Shown here: one piece after another, positions 1-9,115 of the stretch | How positions within the stretch are numbered: position 1 is the first letter of the stretch | How the letters are laid out: every line of letters begins with the position of its first letter | NCBI GenBank assembly: GCA_964399735.1 | Contig: CAYNSO010000003.1 | Span: forward strand, 56,483 to 120,482 | Direction: 5' to 3' | DNA length: 64,000 nt | Origin: Fontivivens sp964399735 | GTDB taxonomy: Bacteria; Zhuqueibacterota; Zhuqueibacteria; Residuimicrobiales; Krinioviventaceae | The notes under the pieces: generated by a model | Database searches by the model: none | What the model was told of the DNA's origin: nothing | What the model saw: only the letters and a program-made list of their open reading frames with translations | Position numbers and translations under genes: made by a program

Positions 1-308
1 ATCACATTAACGCCGCGGGTGGCTTTGAATCCTGCGGCCATGGCTGCCGACTGCCCGAAATTAGCGCGAAACAAAATGGCTTTGAGCGGTGCGTTTTCCT
101 GCGCCAGGCGGCGCATTACATCGCGGGTGCCGTCGGCGCTGCCGTCATCAACAAAGATCACTTCATAACTCTTGCCCAACTGATCTAAAACGCCACTTAA
201 CACGCACCATACCCGTTCAACATTTTCTATTTCATTATAAAAAGGAATAACAACGGACAGGTATGGTTGCTCCGTTTGCTTTTCGTTTATTTCTTTTTCA
301 TACATCAT
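1..308 (-). CDS. Family 2 glycosyltransferase, N-terminal part only
   Basis: Translating the minus strand from ATG at 308 gives an open frame of about 102 residues that runs off the left edge. It reads SVVIPFYNE near residue 19, then VIFVDDGSADGT, the nucleotide-sugar-binding GT-A core of dolichyl-phosphate-mannose-synthase-like GT2 enzymes. By family it would transfer a sugar to a lipid or polymer carrier on the cytoplasmic face of the inner membrane. Its start overlaps the stop of the upstream membrane-protein gene by 11 bases, so it belongs to the same polysaccharide operon. The C-terminal membrane segments usual in such enzymes lie outside the window. A second in-frame ATG at 305 is equally possible. 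Confidence 0.85.
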   Translation of the reverse strand, partial: MMYEKEINEKQTEQPYLSVVIPFYNEIENVERVWCVLSGVLDQLGKSYEVIFVDDGSADGTRDVMRRLAQENAPLKAILFRANFGQSAAMAAGFKATRGVNV

Positions 309-849
309 GCTTTATAAACCGTTTTTTTAGCAATAAAGCAACAATGACAACCGGCAGCAGCAGATAAATTTCCCGCACCACCGCCATAGCATTGTGCCGG
401 TTGAACAAGCTTTTAAAAAATCCCGCGGCATCTGCGCTCCGATGTATATCGGTGAACAAACTTGCAGGAATAATATAATACTGACTACTCAAAGGCCAAA
501 ACAGCGGCGCACCAAACGGCGGATTGCTGTCGATTGTAACTAGATCAAACAATAAATGTAACAAGCCTGCCAGTACAAATATCAAGGCCAAAAAACGAAA
601 TTGCCGGGCATTCTTTCTGCTGCACAACCAGGCGCCGGGTAAAGCGGCCAGAACTACAAATAAAATGGTATGGGTAACTCCATGATGATAACGATTCGGT
701 TCGCCAACCATCAAGCCGAATAAAAAATCAATATCCGGTAATACTGCAAAAAACAGTGAGCCGATCAGAGCGATCCAGTTCAGCTTTTTACCTGTCCCCA
801 CAGTATAAACGACTAGTCCGCCTAAAGCATGTCCAATTGGTGAAGCCAT
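298..849 (-). CDS. YdjM-like (DUF457) metal-dependent hydrolase-type inner-membrane protein
   Basis: About 183 residues with four to five hydrophobic segments. The pattern MASPIGHALGG, then LPDIDFLFG, then HHGVTHT, then LLHLLFDLVT, with conserved His and Asp in membrane helices, is typical of the YdjM/DUF457 family. Members are annotated as membrane-bound metal-dependent hydrolases, but the substrate is not established. I place the start at ATG 849, which has AAGGA just upstream. A longer frame to 894 would overlap the previous gene and has no ribosome site. It lies between a GT-C-like membrane protein and a GT2 enzyme, so a role in processing a lipid-linked or envelope substrate is plausible but inferred. 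Confidence 0.75.
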   Translation of the reverse strand: MASPIGHALGGLVVYTVGTGKKLNWIALIGSLFFAVLPDIDFLFGLMVGEPNRYHHGVTHTILFVVLAALPGAWLCSRKNARQFRFLALIFVLAGLLHLLFDLVTIDSNPPFGAPLFWPLSSQYYIIPASLFTDIHRSADAAGFFKSLFNRHNAMAVVREIYLLLPVVIVALLLKKRFIKHDV

Positions 850-880
850 AATCCTTGATTTTTTAAAAATATTACATTTA

Positions 881-2224
881 TTACATGCCGCCATTCATTG
901 AATAAAGACGGGCAGTTAATATGATATACACATTATAAAGCAACAATATGGAAATAAATACATTAAAAACAACTTTAACATGCACCGGACGGTGTAAAAT
1001 TTTCAGCTTTTTTTCCGGTAATTGCGTTATGATTAAATTAATCACAAACATAAATGGCAAATACAGGGCAAGAATATGCCGTACCGAAGGTCCCAGGTAA
1101 TTCCACCAGGCATTCAAACCAAAAAACACTCCAAAATAACAAAACAGGAACAGGAATAAAAACAAATGCTGTTTTAATAATTGCCAGGCTCTTACCCGGT
1201 TCATAAACAGGACGAGCAGAAAGTACAGAGTATAGAAAAAAATGAACCAGAAATAACCATACGCCTGTTTACTGGCTTTGATGGAAGTGATGCCGCCCGT
1301 CCAAACCCGGTTAAAAACCTGGGCCAGGGTATGTTCCTGGAAATACTTTTTCATACCGGGAATCTGCTCCGGGGGCATTTGTGGCCAGCCGACCCGGTCG
1401 CCATGAGCGCGGGTGCCGCTTTTCATTTGCTCGCGGGAATCGTACCACATGTAAAAAGTAGAATTAACATTATAAAAATACTTGCCGAATATCTTTTTAT
1501 TGTTTTGAATATAGGGGTAAACAATTACAATAAATGTAACAAGTACCAATACAAGACTGACAAAGGGCACAAGCTGCTGTTTGAGGTTAATGGAATGAGA
1601 CGTGCGATTGTGCAGACCAGTTATAAACACATAAATCTGTTTACATGTAAACCACACTGCCAGCAAACCCAAAGCCGGCATTACCGATGCTTTGGTTAGA
1701 AAGGTGAGCCCGGTAAAAACTCCGGTAAGAATTGCATAATACCAGGTTGGCGCTGTAAACATTTTCAGAATGAGTAAAAAGGTAAGGAATGATAAAAAGA
1801 AAAATAATAACTCGCACTGAAAATAAGGCGCTTTAAAAATAAACACTGTAAATGCGGTTATAAAAAAAAGGTTTACAGCGGCATGGCGCGGGAAAAACCT
1901 GAAAAAAATCCACGCCAATGCGGCCAGTATCAATAAAGCGATTATTATATTTATCCGCTTACCCAGCACAAAATAATCATCCAGCGACATACCCGTTTTA
2001 TAAAACACCGACAGGATCAGGGGATACAAGGGGTGACGATTGCGATCGCCGGTAAAATGATAATTGGTATCGTGCAAATTGTGGGCATAATACATATATG
2101 CGCCCTGGTCAAATTTGTTATAATCGGTATTCACCTCGCGGGCGTGCCGGTCTGCGCCATAATAAAAAATTCCAATGAACAAAGCTGCAACCAGGATAAC
2201 AAGCGCAATTTTTAAATACTTCAT
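881..2224 (-). CDS. Polytopic membrane protein, GT-C glycosyltransferase-like
   Basis: A 447-residue protein with roughly ten to twelve hydrophobic segments, the first at residues 5-24. The first extracytoplasmic loop carries acidic residues (NKFDQGAYMYY) followed by RNRHPLYP. This layout is seen in ArnT/PMT-like GT-C enzymes, which use polyprenyl-phosphate sugars as donors on the periplasmic side. No charged catalytic motif is decisive, so the assignment is by topology and first-loop pattern. It sits between the CapK-like gene and the YdjM-like gene in the polysaccharide locus, consistent with sugar transfer outside the inner membrane. It could also be a membrane protein of unknown function. 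Confidence 0.6.
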   Translation of the reverse strand: MKYLKIALVILVAALFIGIFYYGADRHAREVNTDYNKFDQGAYMYYAHNLHDTNYHFTGDRNRHPLYPLILSVFYKTGMSLDDYFVLGKRINIIIALLILAALAWIFFRFFPRHAAVNLFFITAFTVFIFKAPYFQCELLFFFLSFLTFLLILKMFTAPTWYYAILTGVFTGLTFLTKASVMPALGLLAVWFTCKQIYVFITGLHNRTSHSINLKQQLVPFVSLVLVLVTFIVIVYPYIQNNKKIFGKYFYNVNSTFYMWYDSREQMKSGTRAHGDRVGWPQMPPEQIPGMKKYFQEHTLAQVFNRVWTGGITSIKASKQAYGYFWFIFFYTLYFLLVLFMNRVRAWQLLKQHLFLFLFLFCYFGVFFGLNAWWNYLGPSVRHILALYLPFMFVINLIITQLPEKKLKILHRPVHVKVVFNVFISILLLYNVYIILTARLYSMNGGM

Positions 2225-2309
2225 ATCATTCTCACCTTGATCACTTTGATCATCTTGCTAAATTTTTAACACCATTTCTAAATAACCGCAAAGCGCGTCT
2301 GAACATGTT

Positions 2310-3638
2310 TTAAACTGTTGATGCGCCGTTTTCACTTTTATTCAATAACGAAACCACAAATTTAAACTTGCCGGTCTCTTCATAAGGTACTTTATCAACA
2401 ACATGAATATTAATTTGCATGGTATCGCCAAGCTCCTCCAGTAACAGATTACGCAGCAATTGGTGCAAATCATCGGTAAACTGTTTAACCGGTACAACAT
2501 AAAAATCAATAACTCCCGGAACACGTTGCACAATTTGGGATAATCGTATTCCTTTGGCAAAAGTAGTAGCCTTTTGCAAACCGCCAATATATTTGCCATA
2601 TTTGTTGATGAGGCGGTCATCCATCCGTCCAATCAGGCGGTCGATCAACGGCAAGGTTCTGCCGCAGGCACACACCCGGTCGGTAGCAATCGCATAATCT
2701 TTGGTATCATAACGGATGAGTGGAAAAGCGCGGTTATGGAGTCCGGTTGAAATAATTCTTGCTTCCTCACCCGGTTTTGCCGGCGTACCGTCATCTTTGA
2801 TCAATTCGACGTGACCATACTCGGAAGCGATATGATAACCGCCATGCGGGCATTGAATGATCAAAGCCGTGTGCTCGATCAACCCGTAATTATCGCTTAC
2901 CGGCGCTCCTGACCAGCTTTCCATAAACTGGCGTTGATTTTCTACCAGCGATTCCGCTACAGACACTATAAACCGGGGCTTGACATCTGTTATTCCCGCA
3001 TCGTTCAAAACATGGCAGAGATGATTGAGAGCCGAAGAGTGTCCGCGCCAAAACTTTATCTTGTATTTACGCAGCAAAGCGGCGTATTCGTGAATATTGG
3101 TTTCATCAATATATTGCGAAGAGAATTCCAGGCCGCGGCACTGCCAGTTCCAGCGATACTTGTTTGGCAGGTGCATTTTAAAATTACGAATGTCCATAAA
3201 ACCATCCCCCAGCTTGTAACCAAACCAGGAAAAATGCCGCCACTGGTGCACCAGTTCAACACTATTGATAAAATTATCCCAATAAACTTCCAGAGGTGTG
3301 CCTGTTGTACCGCTGGTGTATACAGTTACAGGCCGGTATTTGTTAAAATTATCGGCTTTTAATTCATCCGTATGTTCCAGTACCAGTTCTTTGGAAAAGA
3401 TCGGAATTTTATACAGATCAGCAAAAGAATTAAAATCTTGTCGGGCAAGGCCGTTTTCCTGGAAAAATTTGCGATAAAATGGCACGTTTGCAAAGCAATG
3501 ATCCAGCATTTTGGAAAAATAAACCCATTGCAGTTGTTGCAATTTTTCAACAGAATAGTATTGGGTTTTCCACAACAACAGCCGCCATTTTAACAGGTTG
3601 AATGGTGAAAAAAAATCTTCTAATCTGAATTCTTTCAT
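2310..3638 (-). CDS. CapK/PaaK-like AMP-binding enzyme (phenylacetate-CoA ligase family)
   Basis: A 442-residue protein of the adenylate-forming superfamily. The phosphate-binding loop VYTSGTTGTPLEVYWD lies near residue 106. The order of motifs, including IRYDTKDYA near residue 310 and a cysteine pair (VCACGRTLPLIDR), matches the PaaK/CapK group often found in capsule clusters. The family activates a carboxylate with ATP, usually to a CoA thioester; the polysaccharide-cluster members have no firmly assigned substrate. The length is normal and no key loop is missing. It lies among sugar transferases and membrane proteins, so activation of an acyl or amino-acid decoration for the polymer is a reasonable inference. 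Confidence 0.82.
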   Translation of the reverse strand: MKEFRLEDFFSPFNLLKWRLLLWKTQYYSVEKLQQLQWVYFSKMLDHCFANVPFYRKFFQENGLARQDFNSFADLYKIPIFSKELVLEHTDELKADNFNKYRPVTVYTSGTTGTPLEVYWDNFINSVELVHQWRHFSWFGYKLGDGFMDIRNFKMHLPNKYRWNWQCRGLEFSSQYIDETNIHEYAALLRKYKIKFWRGHSSALNHLCHVLNDAGITDVKPRFIVSVAESLVENQRQFMESWSGAPVSDNYGLIEHTALIIQCPHGGYHIASEYGHVELIKDDGTPAKPGEEARIISTGLHNRAFPLIRYDTKDYAIATDRVCACGRTLPLIDRLIGRMDDRLINKYGKYIGGLQKATTFAKGIRLSQIVQRVPGVIDFYVVPVKQFTDDLHQLLRNLLLEELGDTMQINIHVVDKVPYEETGKFKFVVSLLNKSENGASTV

Positions 3639-3672
3639 TTACCACATCTTTAAATTTCAAGATACAAATTAA

Positions 3673-5115
3673 TCAATCTTCAACAACATGAGCGGCGAAA
3701 TCCTCGCGGTATTTTTTCCACAATGCCGAATTCCAGCTCAGGTCGGAGTCCAGACATTCATTCGCACGCAAAGCCATTTCCATAGTATGATGGGTATTGT
3801 CGTGAGCAAATAAACCCTGCCTGCCAAGCGAAACCATACCGGAAAACTGAAGGATATAATTGTCGAGCGCCTCTAAATGGTCGGCAAAATTCTGGTTATA
3901 AATGGGATAAGCAAAAGCCAGGCGCTTTGTGTATGCCTTGCGTACCGGACAATTCACTGTCAATTCCATCTGCTGGAGTTCATTTAATACTCGCTCCGTT
4001 ATTGCTTCGTCGCTTGAATTCCATATTTCATCATCGGTGTTACATGGAATTTCTGAACACAATCCGGTTAATCCACGAGGTTGTTCATTGCTACTGTAAT
4101 TTTTGGTTTCCGATATTCTTGAAATAATAAAATGGTCATCGGGCACATAATGGGCATCAAAACTAGTAAACTGATCAGTCTCCAGCACCAGGTAATGAAG
4201 GATCATGCTGCGGTATTGTAATTTTTTTCCTGCTTCCTGAATATGCTGCGGGGGCGCCGGATTGAGCAAACGCGCCAGCACGGTTAGCGGAATAGTTGAA
4301 AAAACAAAATTACAGCGGCAGTCAATAACCTCGGTTGAATTTTCAGAATTGATTTTTAGCCGCACATTGTCCGGCCGGCCCTGCCTGAAGCTGATTTGTT
4401 CAGCCGTTGAGGAATAATAGATTTTCCCTCCCAGCCGCTCTACCTCGCGGGCAAGAACAACGCTGATCTGCCCGAAACCCTGCCGCGGATAGAAAAATCG
4501 ACCGGCGTTTTCCTTTTTAATTCCCGGCAACAGCGACAACACTTTTTTAATAATTTTGCCAAAACTGTTGGCCGCTACCCGACGCTGCGCCTGAATGATG
4601 GAAATTTCCTGCGGCGGCAGTCCCCATAGTTTTTTGGCATAGGGAAAATAAAAATTTTTACAAATGGTTTTTCCCAGTCCTTGCAAAAGAGCATCGGCAA
4701 AAGAGTTTTGCGGCGTGTTTTTTTTACGAAACGGTTTAAGCAGCAAATCGCCGGTAAAACCAATCACAAAAGAAAACGGCAAATGCAGAACAAGATCAAC
4801 CGGGTTTAACGGAAACTTGACAAAACGATTTAATAAACGGATTCGACCATTGCGGGGTCGGTTGAGTAGATCGTCACCCAGTAACGCCTGTAACTCGTGT
4901 AAAATTTCAGGCGCAGTAGCCGGGTGCAAACGATGACTGCCAAAGTCAAAATATAATCCTTCATCATTAAAACTGGCGGCAATACCACCGGGATATGGCT
5001 TTTGTTCGACAAGAATTACATTCCAGTCCGGTTGTTTACGGTGTAAAAGTTGTAATGCCAGCATTAAACCGGCAGGGCCTGCTCCTAATATGATAATATT
5101 CTTTTTTTCTTCCAT
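3673..5115 (-). CDS. FAD-dependent oxidoreductase, amine-oxidase / UDP-galactopyranose-mutase-like
   Basis: A 480-residue flavoprotein. The N-terminal dinucleotide-binding motif ILGAGPAGLMLALQLL (residues 9-24) is followed by the acidic ribose-binding residue (VEQKPYPGG). The C-terminal segment SLGRQGLFAHDN...MEMALRAN resembles the second FAD contact of the amine-oxidase fold. The opening region resembles proteins annotated as protoporphyrinogen-oxidase- or UDP-galactopyranose-mutase-like in polysaccharide clusters. The start lies 2 bases after the stop of the UPF0104 gene, so the two are co-transcribed. Chemistry could be sugar-ring isomerisation or oxidation of a sugar or lipid; the sequence alone does not decide. 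Confidence 0.78.
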   Translation of the reverse strand: MEEKKNIIILGAGPAGLMLALQLLHRKQPDWNVILVEQKPYPGGIAASFNDEGLYFDFGSHRLHPATAPEILHELQALLGDDLLNRPRNGRIRLLNRFVKFPLNPVDLVLHLPFSFVIGFTGDLLLKPFRKKNTPQNSFADALLQGLGKTICKNFYFPYAKKLWGLPPQEISIIQAQRRVAANSFGKIIKKVLSLLPGIKKENAGRFFYPRQGFGQISVVLAREVERLGGKIYYSSTAEQISFRQGRPDNVRLKINSENSTEVIDCRCNFVFSTIPLTVLARLLNPAPPQHIQEAGKKLQYRSMILHYLVLETDQFTSFDAHYVPDDHFIISRISETKNYSSNEQPRGLTGLCSEIPCNTDDEIWNSSDEAITERVLNELQQMELTVNCPVRKAYTKRLAFAYPIYNQNFADHLEALDNYILQFSGMVSLGRQGLFAHDNTHHTMEMALRANECLDSDLSWNSALWKKYREDFAAHVVED

Positions 5116-5117
5116 TC

Positions 5118-6152
5118 TTATTTTACCGCCATGTCAATTTCATTATCTTTTATTTCTTTAATAACAGTAAGAGTGGATTTATTGCCAGGCGAACCCAGAA
5201 TGAAAAAGACCGCTCCTGCCAGCGCGGAAATCCACAGAAAAACCAGTTGAATGATACCAAATACTACGGCATGTTCTGTGGCAACATTGAACCAGGAAAA
5301 AAACACCACATACCCCGCTTCACGAATGCCATACCCGCCGATCGAAGGCAGCAGTTCAGCCACAAAGATCATGGGAATGACTATGGGGAAACTATACCAG
5401 GGCGCATTAAAGCCCAAAATCGCTTTGGCTATCAAATACCCTGTAAAAATAAAAATTACCTGGTTCAAAAACGAATAGACGCTGACCATAAAAAAATCTT
5501 TGGGATATTTGCGGCTTTCCTGGAAAACCTGCATAAGATCTGTAATACTGTTCCAGAATTTCTGAAACGGCAGCTTTATGGCTATTTTTTGGTAAAGTTT
5601 AAAAAATTGTGGAGAAATAATAATAATTCCCAATATCACCAGCAAGATGGAAAGAACAATAACCGATGGCAGAGCATCCTGCAGCATTGGAATGCTGGAT
5701 GAGGCAATAATACATGCCGACAGGGCAATAAAAACAGTAACAAACATGCCGGAAAGCCGTTCAACCAGAATCGTACCCATAATACCACCTAGCGAATACT
5801 TGTGGTTCCTGGCAATCACAATAGCACGAATTGCATCACCGCCGCGGCCGGTAGGTAAAAACGTGTTGAAAAAACCGCCGATCATATAACCGTAAAAAGA
5901 TTCACCAAAATTGAGAGCATAGCCGCTGATTTTACCAACAACCACCCAACGTAAAGCACACGGAATAAGACGTAAAAGATAAACTAAAAAAGCAATAATC
6001 AACAACAAAAAATTGATTTGGCTAAATTTATCTAGTACATCGTTCCACTTGACAGTAGAAGCAAACCAGCCGATAGCGCCTAACGAAAAAAATATTTTTA
6101 TGAATAACCAAAAGATATTCGATCTGGATTTGCCGGGTATATTAATTGACAT
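5118..6152 (-). CDS. UPF0104 / lysylphosphatidylglycerol-synthase TM-region family protein (first copy)
   Basis: A 344-residue polytopic protein with about eight membrane segments. Diagnostic stretches are FLPTGRGGDAIRA near residue 98, VERLSG near residue 127 and the late PSIGGYGIREAGYV motif, all typical of the AglD/MprF-membrane-domain family (PF03706). Members are integral inner-membrane proteins linked to flipping or modifying lipid-linked molecules; most lack a proven substrate. A second, divergent copy lies at 12543-13601. It appears to head a transcript running into the FAD enzyme and CapK-like gene, because a 230-base gap with a hairpin separates it from the upstream GT2 gene. Confidence 0.82.
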   Translation of the reverse strand: MSINIPGKSRSNIFWLFIKIFFSLGAIGWFASTVKWNDVLDKFSQINFLLLIIAFLVYLLRLIPCALRWVVVGKISGYALNFGESFYGYMIGGFFNTFLPTGRGGDAIRAIVIARNHKYSLGGIMGTILVERLSGMFVTVFIALSACIIASSSIPMLQDALPSVIVLSILLVILGIIIISPQFFKLYQKIAIKLPFQKFWNSITDLMQVFQESRKYPKDFFMVSVYSFLNQVIFIFTGYLIAKAILGFNAPWYSFPIVIPMIFVAELLPSIGGYGIREAGYVVFFSWFNVATEHAVVFGIIQLVFLWISALAGAVFFILGSPGNKSTLTVIKEIKDNEIDMAVK

Positions 6153-6172
6153 AATTGTTCCGGTTGTAAAAC

Positions 6173-6186
6173 AATAACATGTTATT
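6173..6186. promoter_or_regulatory. Perfect 14-base palindrome before the UPF0104 gene
   Basis: AATAACATGTTATT is exactly self-complementary and ends 21 bases before the ATG at 6152. In an otherwise gene-free 230-base gap it could be an operator site. Its AT-rich composition makes chance occurrence quite possible. Confidence 0.25.
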
Positions 6187-6329
6187 TTTCACAGAGTTAT
6201 ATATAAGCTATATTATTTATACAGGCAGAAAAAAATTCTGCGGAATACCATTTTTACACATAAACAGCCCATATTTCCTGGCGGAAATAATGGTCACCAA
6301 ACCGGAATGCTGTTTTAATTATATACACA

Positions 6330-6357
6330 AAAGCATGCCATACAGATGACATGCTTT
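6330..6357 (-). terminator. Candidate hairpin terminator after the GT2 gene
   Basis: Arms AAAGCATG and CATGCTTT pair perfectly, with two more inner pairs (one a G-T wobble), around an 8-base loop, about 27 bases after the GT2 stop on the minus strand. The following tract on that strand is T-rich but interrupted (TTTTGTGTATATAATT). The opposite direction has a cleaner run of five T. It is a plausible but not strong terminator. Confidence 0.4.
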
Positions 6358-6383
6358 ATTTTTCCAAATCACTGACCAATAAA

Positions 6384-7358
6384 CTATTGGTCACTTTTCT
6401 CATGCGGTTGAAAAATTCGGATCAGCTGCCTTGAAAATGATTTGGCTTTGGGTGCGCTGTATTGAGCAATTTTACGGTTTATACCGTCAGCCATCATACC
6501 GATCAATAATATTTGCAAACCGGAAAACCACAAGATCAGCACACTGGAAGAAACGACTTTATGGGTGAGAAAATTCAAAGTAAAACCGCCAGCCTCTTCA
6601 AAAGCATAGATCACATCAAAAATAAATTTAATGCCGCCAATTGCCAGGGTAAACATCGCGGCCGGAATAAATATCTTTAACGGGTTGAACAACATGGACA
6701 AACGAATGACCAGGTTCATAAATTCAATAAAATTCCAGGGAACAATTTTGGATTTACCGGCACGCTGGTAATAATTGATGGGCACATATTCCACTTTATA
6801 ATTATCACTTAAAAAAGCTACTGTAGATGTCGTTGTAAAAGAAAACCGATCGGAAAGAATATTTAGATATTGCATGATCAATTCTTTACGGAATATACGC
6901 AGACCGGAATTGAGATCGGGAATGCGCTCTCCGGTAACATATTCTGCCAGCTTGCGCAACATCCATTTGGCAGGACGACGTACTAGTGGAATGGCAACAT
7001 TTTCACCCTGTCGTGAGCCCACAACCATATCGGCATCCCTGATATAATCCAGCATTTTGGGAATTTGATCGGCAGGGTAGGTATTATCGGCATCGGTAAT
7101 GAGGATAAGTTCGTTCCTGGCAACCTGAATACCGGTTTTTAATGAGGCGCCATAACCACGATTCTTCAAGTGTTGCACGACAATTGCATTGGTAGTACGC
7201 GCTTTTTCCACTGTTTTGTCTTTGGAACCATCGTCGACAATAATAATTTCATAACTAATACCGGTTTCGGTTAAAACCCGGTTCAAATCCTCGACTACGG
7301 CAATAATTCCGTTTTCTTCATTAAAAGCTGGAATAACTACGGAAATAGCATTTTCCAT
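6384..7358 (-). CDS. Family 2 glycosyltransferase with C-terminal membrane anchor (DPM1/GtrB-like)
   Basis: A 324-residue enzyme. The GT-A domain shows SVVIPAFNEENG near the N-terminus, IIIVDDGSKDKT, and the DAD metal motif in ITDADNTYP near residue 92, then DLNSGLRIFRKE. Two hydrophobic segments near residues 230-250 and 265-290 anchor it, as in polyprenyl-phosphate sugar transferases of the GtrB/ArnC type. It probably moves a sugar from a nucleotide donor to polyprenyl phosphate, making the donor that GT-C enzymes such as the one at 881-2224 would use. ATG 7358 is chosen because AGGA stands 7 bases upstream; the TTG one codon earlier is less likely. It is isolated by large gaps on both sides. 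Confidence 0.88.
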   Translation of the reverse strand: MENAISVVIPAFNEENGIIAVVEDLNRVLTETGISYEIIIVDDGSKDKTVEKARTTNAIVVQHLKNRGYGASLKTGIQVARNELILITDADNTYPADQIPKMLDYIRDADMVVGSRQGENVAIPLVRRPAKWMLRKLAEYVTGERIPDLNSGLRIFRKELIMQYLNILSDRFSFTTTSTVAFLSDNYKVEYVPINYYQRAGKSKIVPWNFIEFMNLVIRLSMLFNPLKIFIPAAMFTLAIGGIKFIFDVIYAFEEAGGFTLNFLTHKVVSSSVLILWFSGLQILLIGMMADGINRKIAQYSAPKAKSFSRQLIRIFQPHEKSDQ

Positions 7359-7951
7359 CAAATTTTCCTGTATTATTGTTTTGTATTTCTGCCTGCAAAG
7401 AATACAAGATAATACAAAATATGGAGATAATCAACTTTTTTATGTAAAAACACCCGGCAGGATATTAATAAAACGGCTCTATATTGTTTGTAGTGGGTAA
7501 TTCTCCCACTATTTTATGTACAAGAATACAGTCATAAAGATCTGATTACTGCAACTTTTCGTTGAACGACATTAAATACATTAAACTGGTGTTTAAAGAA
7601 AAATATTGCCTGCCATCCATATAAAGAGTTTTAAACTAAACCTTATAAAGAATATACTTTAATCAATAAACCTCATAATAACAATTTTTTGAATGATTTT
7701 CTCCGCGTTCCCGGCGGCCGCTGCAGTAAAAAAAATGAAACCGCAAAGTACCCGGAGGACGCAGAGGGAAAAAAGAATAAAACTTTTTCAGGTATTTTCT
7801 ATTTTTAAAGTACTAGAATACAATGATTTCATATTGAGCCTTTTATATTTTAACAATGGCTCAATCGGTAAAATTACCCACAGAAAAGCATATAGAACCA
7901 ATAAAACTCGATATTACCACCTGCGCCAATGATCAGCTAAAATAACCAGGT
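7359..7951. other. 593-base gene-free stretch
   Basis: No convincing gene. A plus-strand frame at 7693-7932 has low-complexity composition, spans the dispersed-repeat-like segment at 7740-7769, and lacks a ribosome site. A clean 7-base stem hairpin (TAGTGGG/CCCACTA, 7491-7511) stands about 130 bases before the GT2 start. The remainder is AT-rich and probably contains the GT2 promoter, but no clear -35/-10 or sigma-54 pair was found. Confidence 0.5.
7740..7769. repeat. Degenerate ACGCAGAGG-type dispersed intergenic repeat
   Basis: The segment reads ACCGCAAAG, then GGAGGACGCAGAGGGAA. It resembles the CGCAAAG/CGCAGAGG elements scattered between genes in many environmental bacterial genomes (from memory; no search was run). 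Only one copy was noticed in the window. Confidence 0.35.
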
Positions 7952-9091
7952 TCAGGAGAATAATTTAAAATACCAGGCACGGAAACGATCGGATTGGAGC
8001 AGGCGGTTTTGCCAAGTCATAATTTGATTGAATACCCAGCCACGCAGTGAACCGGTTTTCATTGCAAATGCAACAATCTTGCGCTGACCGGTAGACCAGG
8101 CAAATTTATAATCCTCATCGCCAAATAAAAAATCAAATTCCTCCGCCCCGGCGGTAATCGCCTCGGTAATACGCTGAGCAAGAACAACTTTGCCGGGACT
8201 GTATCGGTTCCATTCCGGTTCAAATCCTCCCTGGAAATACAACACCTTGTTCTGAAAAGTAAATGTGCCGATAGCGGCGATGGTTCTATCATTGGAACTG
8301 ATGGTATGAATGGCAATATAGCCACGTTTTTCCAGTTCACGCACCAGGTTTTGAAAACCGCAACGAATTGCATCGGTTGCAAAGGCGCCGAGTTGGTGTT
8401 TTTGCCGGATACGCTTCTGATGAAGATCCATCAATTGTTCCAGGGCTTGCTCCAGCCCCGGCCCATTTTTATACCCCTGGAACCGGCCGGGAAAATAACG
8501 ATAAAGATTTTTCACTTCATAACGCACGGCTTTGGCGCGTTTGCTGCTCAGGGCATTCTGAAAATCCGACCAGTTCTTGTCAATTGAAATAAAAGGCGCC
8601 AAACCAATTTTCTGTATGCGGATAAATTCCCAAACCTTGTTTGTAAATAATTCCGGAGCGGTCAGTAGGGTAAAATCTTCACGAAGCAGCTTGAATTGCA
8701 TAATATGCCAGTTCTTGCGCTGCGCCAGCAGCCACTCGGCAAAAGCGGGCAAAACAGAGTCCTGATAATTTTTATGGACAATAAAATTTTGAAAATCACA
8801 GTATTTGACACAGCAAAAGCCAAGCTGTTTGATAACGACAGGGCCAATTTTTGTAATTCGATAACCAAGCGGCGCGCAGCCCACCAATTCGCCTTTTTCA
8901 TTACGAGCCAACGCCAGGTAAGGATGCACCTTGTCGGCAAAGATCTTCCACGCGTAAAACTGAAATACCCAGGTTTGAAAAACAGTCAAATCGGCGACGT
9001 TTTTTTCCAGTTCTTCCCACTCTTTTCTTAACTGAAAAAAGTCATTCTCTGTATCTGCGATAGTAATAGTAATTGCTGAAAACGACGACAT
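7952..9091 (-). CDS. GNAT-family acyltransferase, CelD/BcsL-like
   Basis: A 379-residue cytosolic protein. The N-terminal EWEELEKNV...VFQTWVFQF resembles the opening of CelD/BcsL-like proteins (PF13480). The central GNAT fold appears as HTISSNDRTIAAIGTF and VLYFQGGFEPEWNRYSPG, followed by EEFDFLFGDEDYKFAWS. Such proteins are common in exopolysaccharide and cellulose clusters and are thought to acylate a sugar or polymer precursor; donor and acceptor are unknown. AGGA lies 5 bases before the ATG. It follows the acetyltransferase and deacetylase genes in the same direction with a 24-base gap, suggesting a polymer-decoration cassette. Confidence 0.78.
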   Translation of the reverse strand: MSSFSAITITIADTENDFFQLRKEWEELEKNVADLTVFQTWVFQFYAWKIFADKVHPYLALARNEKGELVGCAPLGYRITKIGPVVIKQLGFCCVKYCDFQNFIVHKNYQDSVLPAFAEWLLAQRKNWHIMQFKLLREDFTLLTAPELFTNKVWEFIRIQKIGLAPFISIDKNWSDFQNALSSKRAKAVRYEVKNLYRYFPGRFQGYKNGPGLEQALEQLMDLHQKRIRQKHQLGAFATDAIRCGFQNLVRELEKRGYIAIHTISSNDRTIAAIGTFTFQNKVLYFQGGFEPEWNRYSPGKVVLAQRITEAITAGAEEFDFLFGDEDYKFAWSTGQRKIVAFAMKTGSLRGWVFNQIMTWQNRLLQSDRFRAWYFKLFS

Positions 9092-9115
9092 GAATATCCT
9101 GACTATCCCTGTAAA

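Noticed and set aside
1181..1699. 172-residue plus-strand frame
   Set aside because: It lies antisense to the GT-C-like gene, has no ribosome site or domain, and its composition is a mirror of the real gene.
5247..5702. 151-residue plus-strand frame
   Set aside because: Antisense to the UPF0104 gene, basic and low in recognisable structure; a shadow frame.
6225..6241. GCAGAA/TTCTGC hairpin
   Set aside because: No T-tract in either useful direction and no matching operator elsewhere; probably chance in AT-rich DNA.
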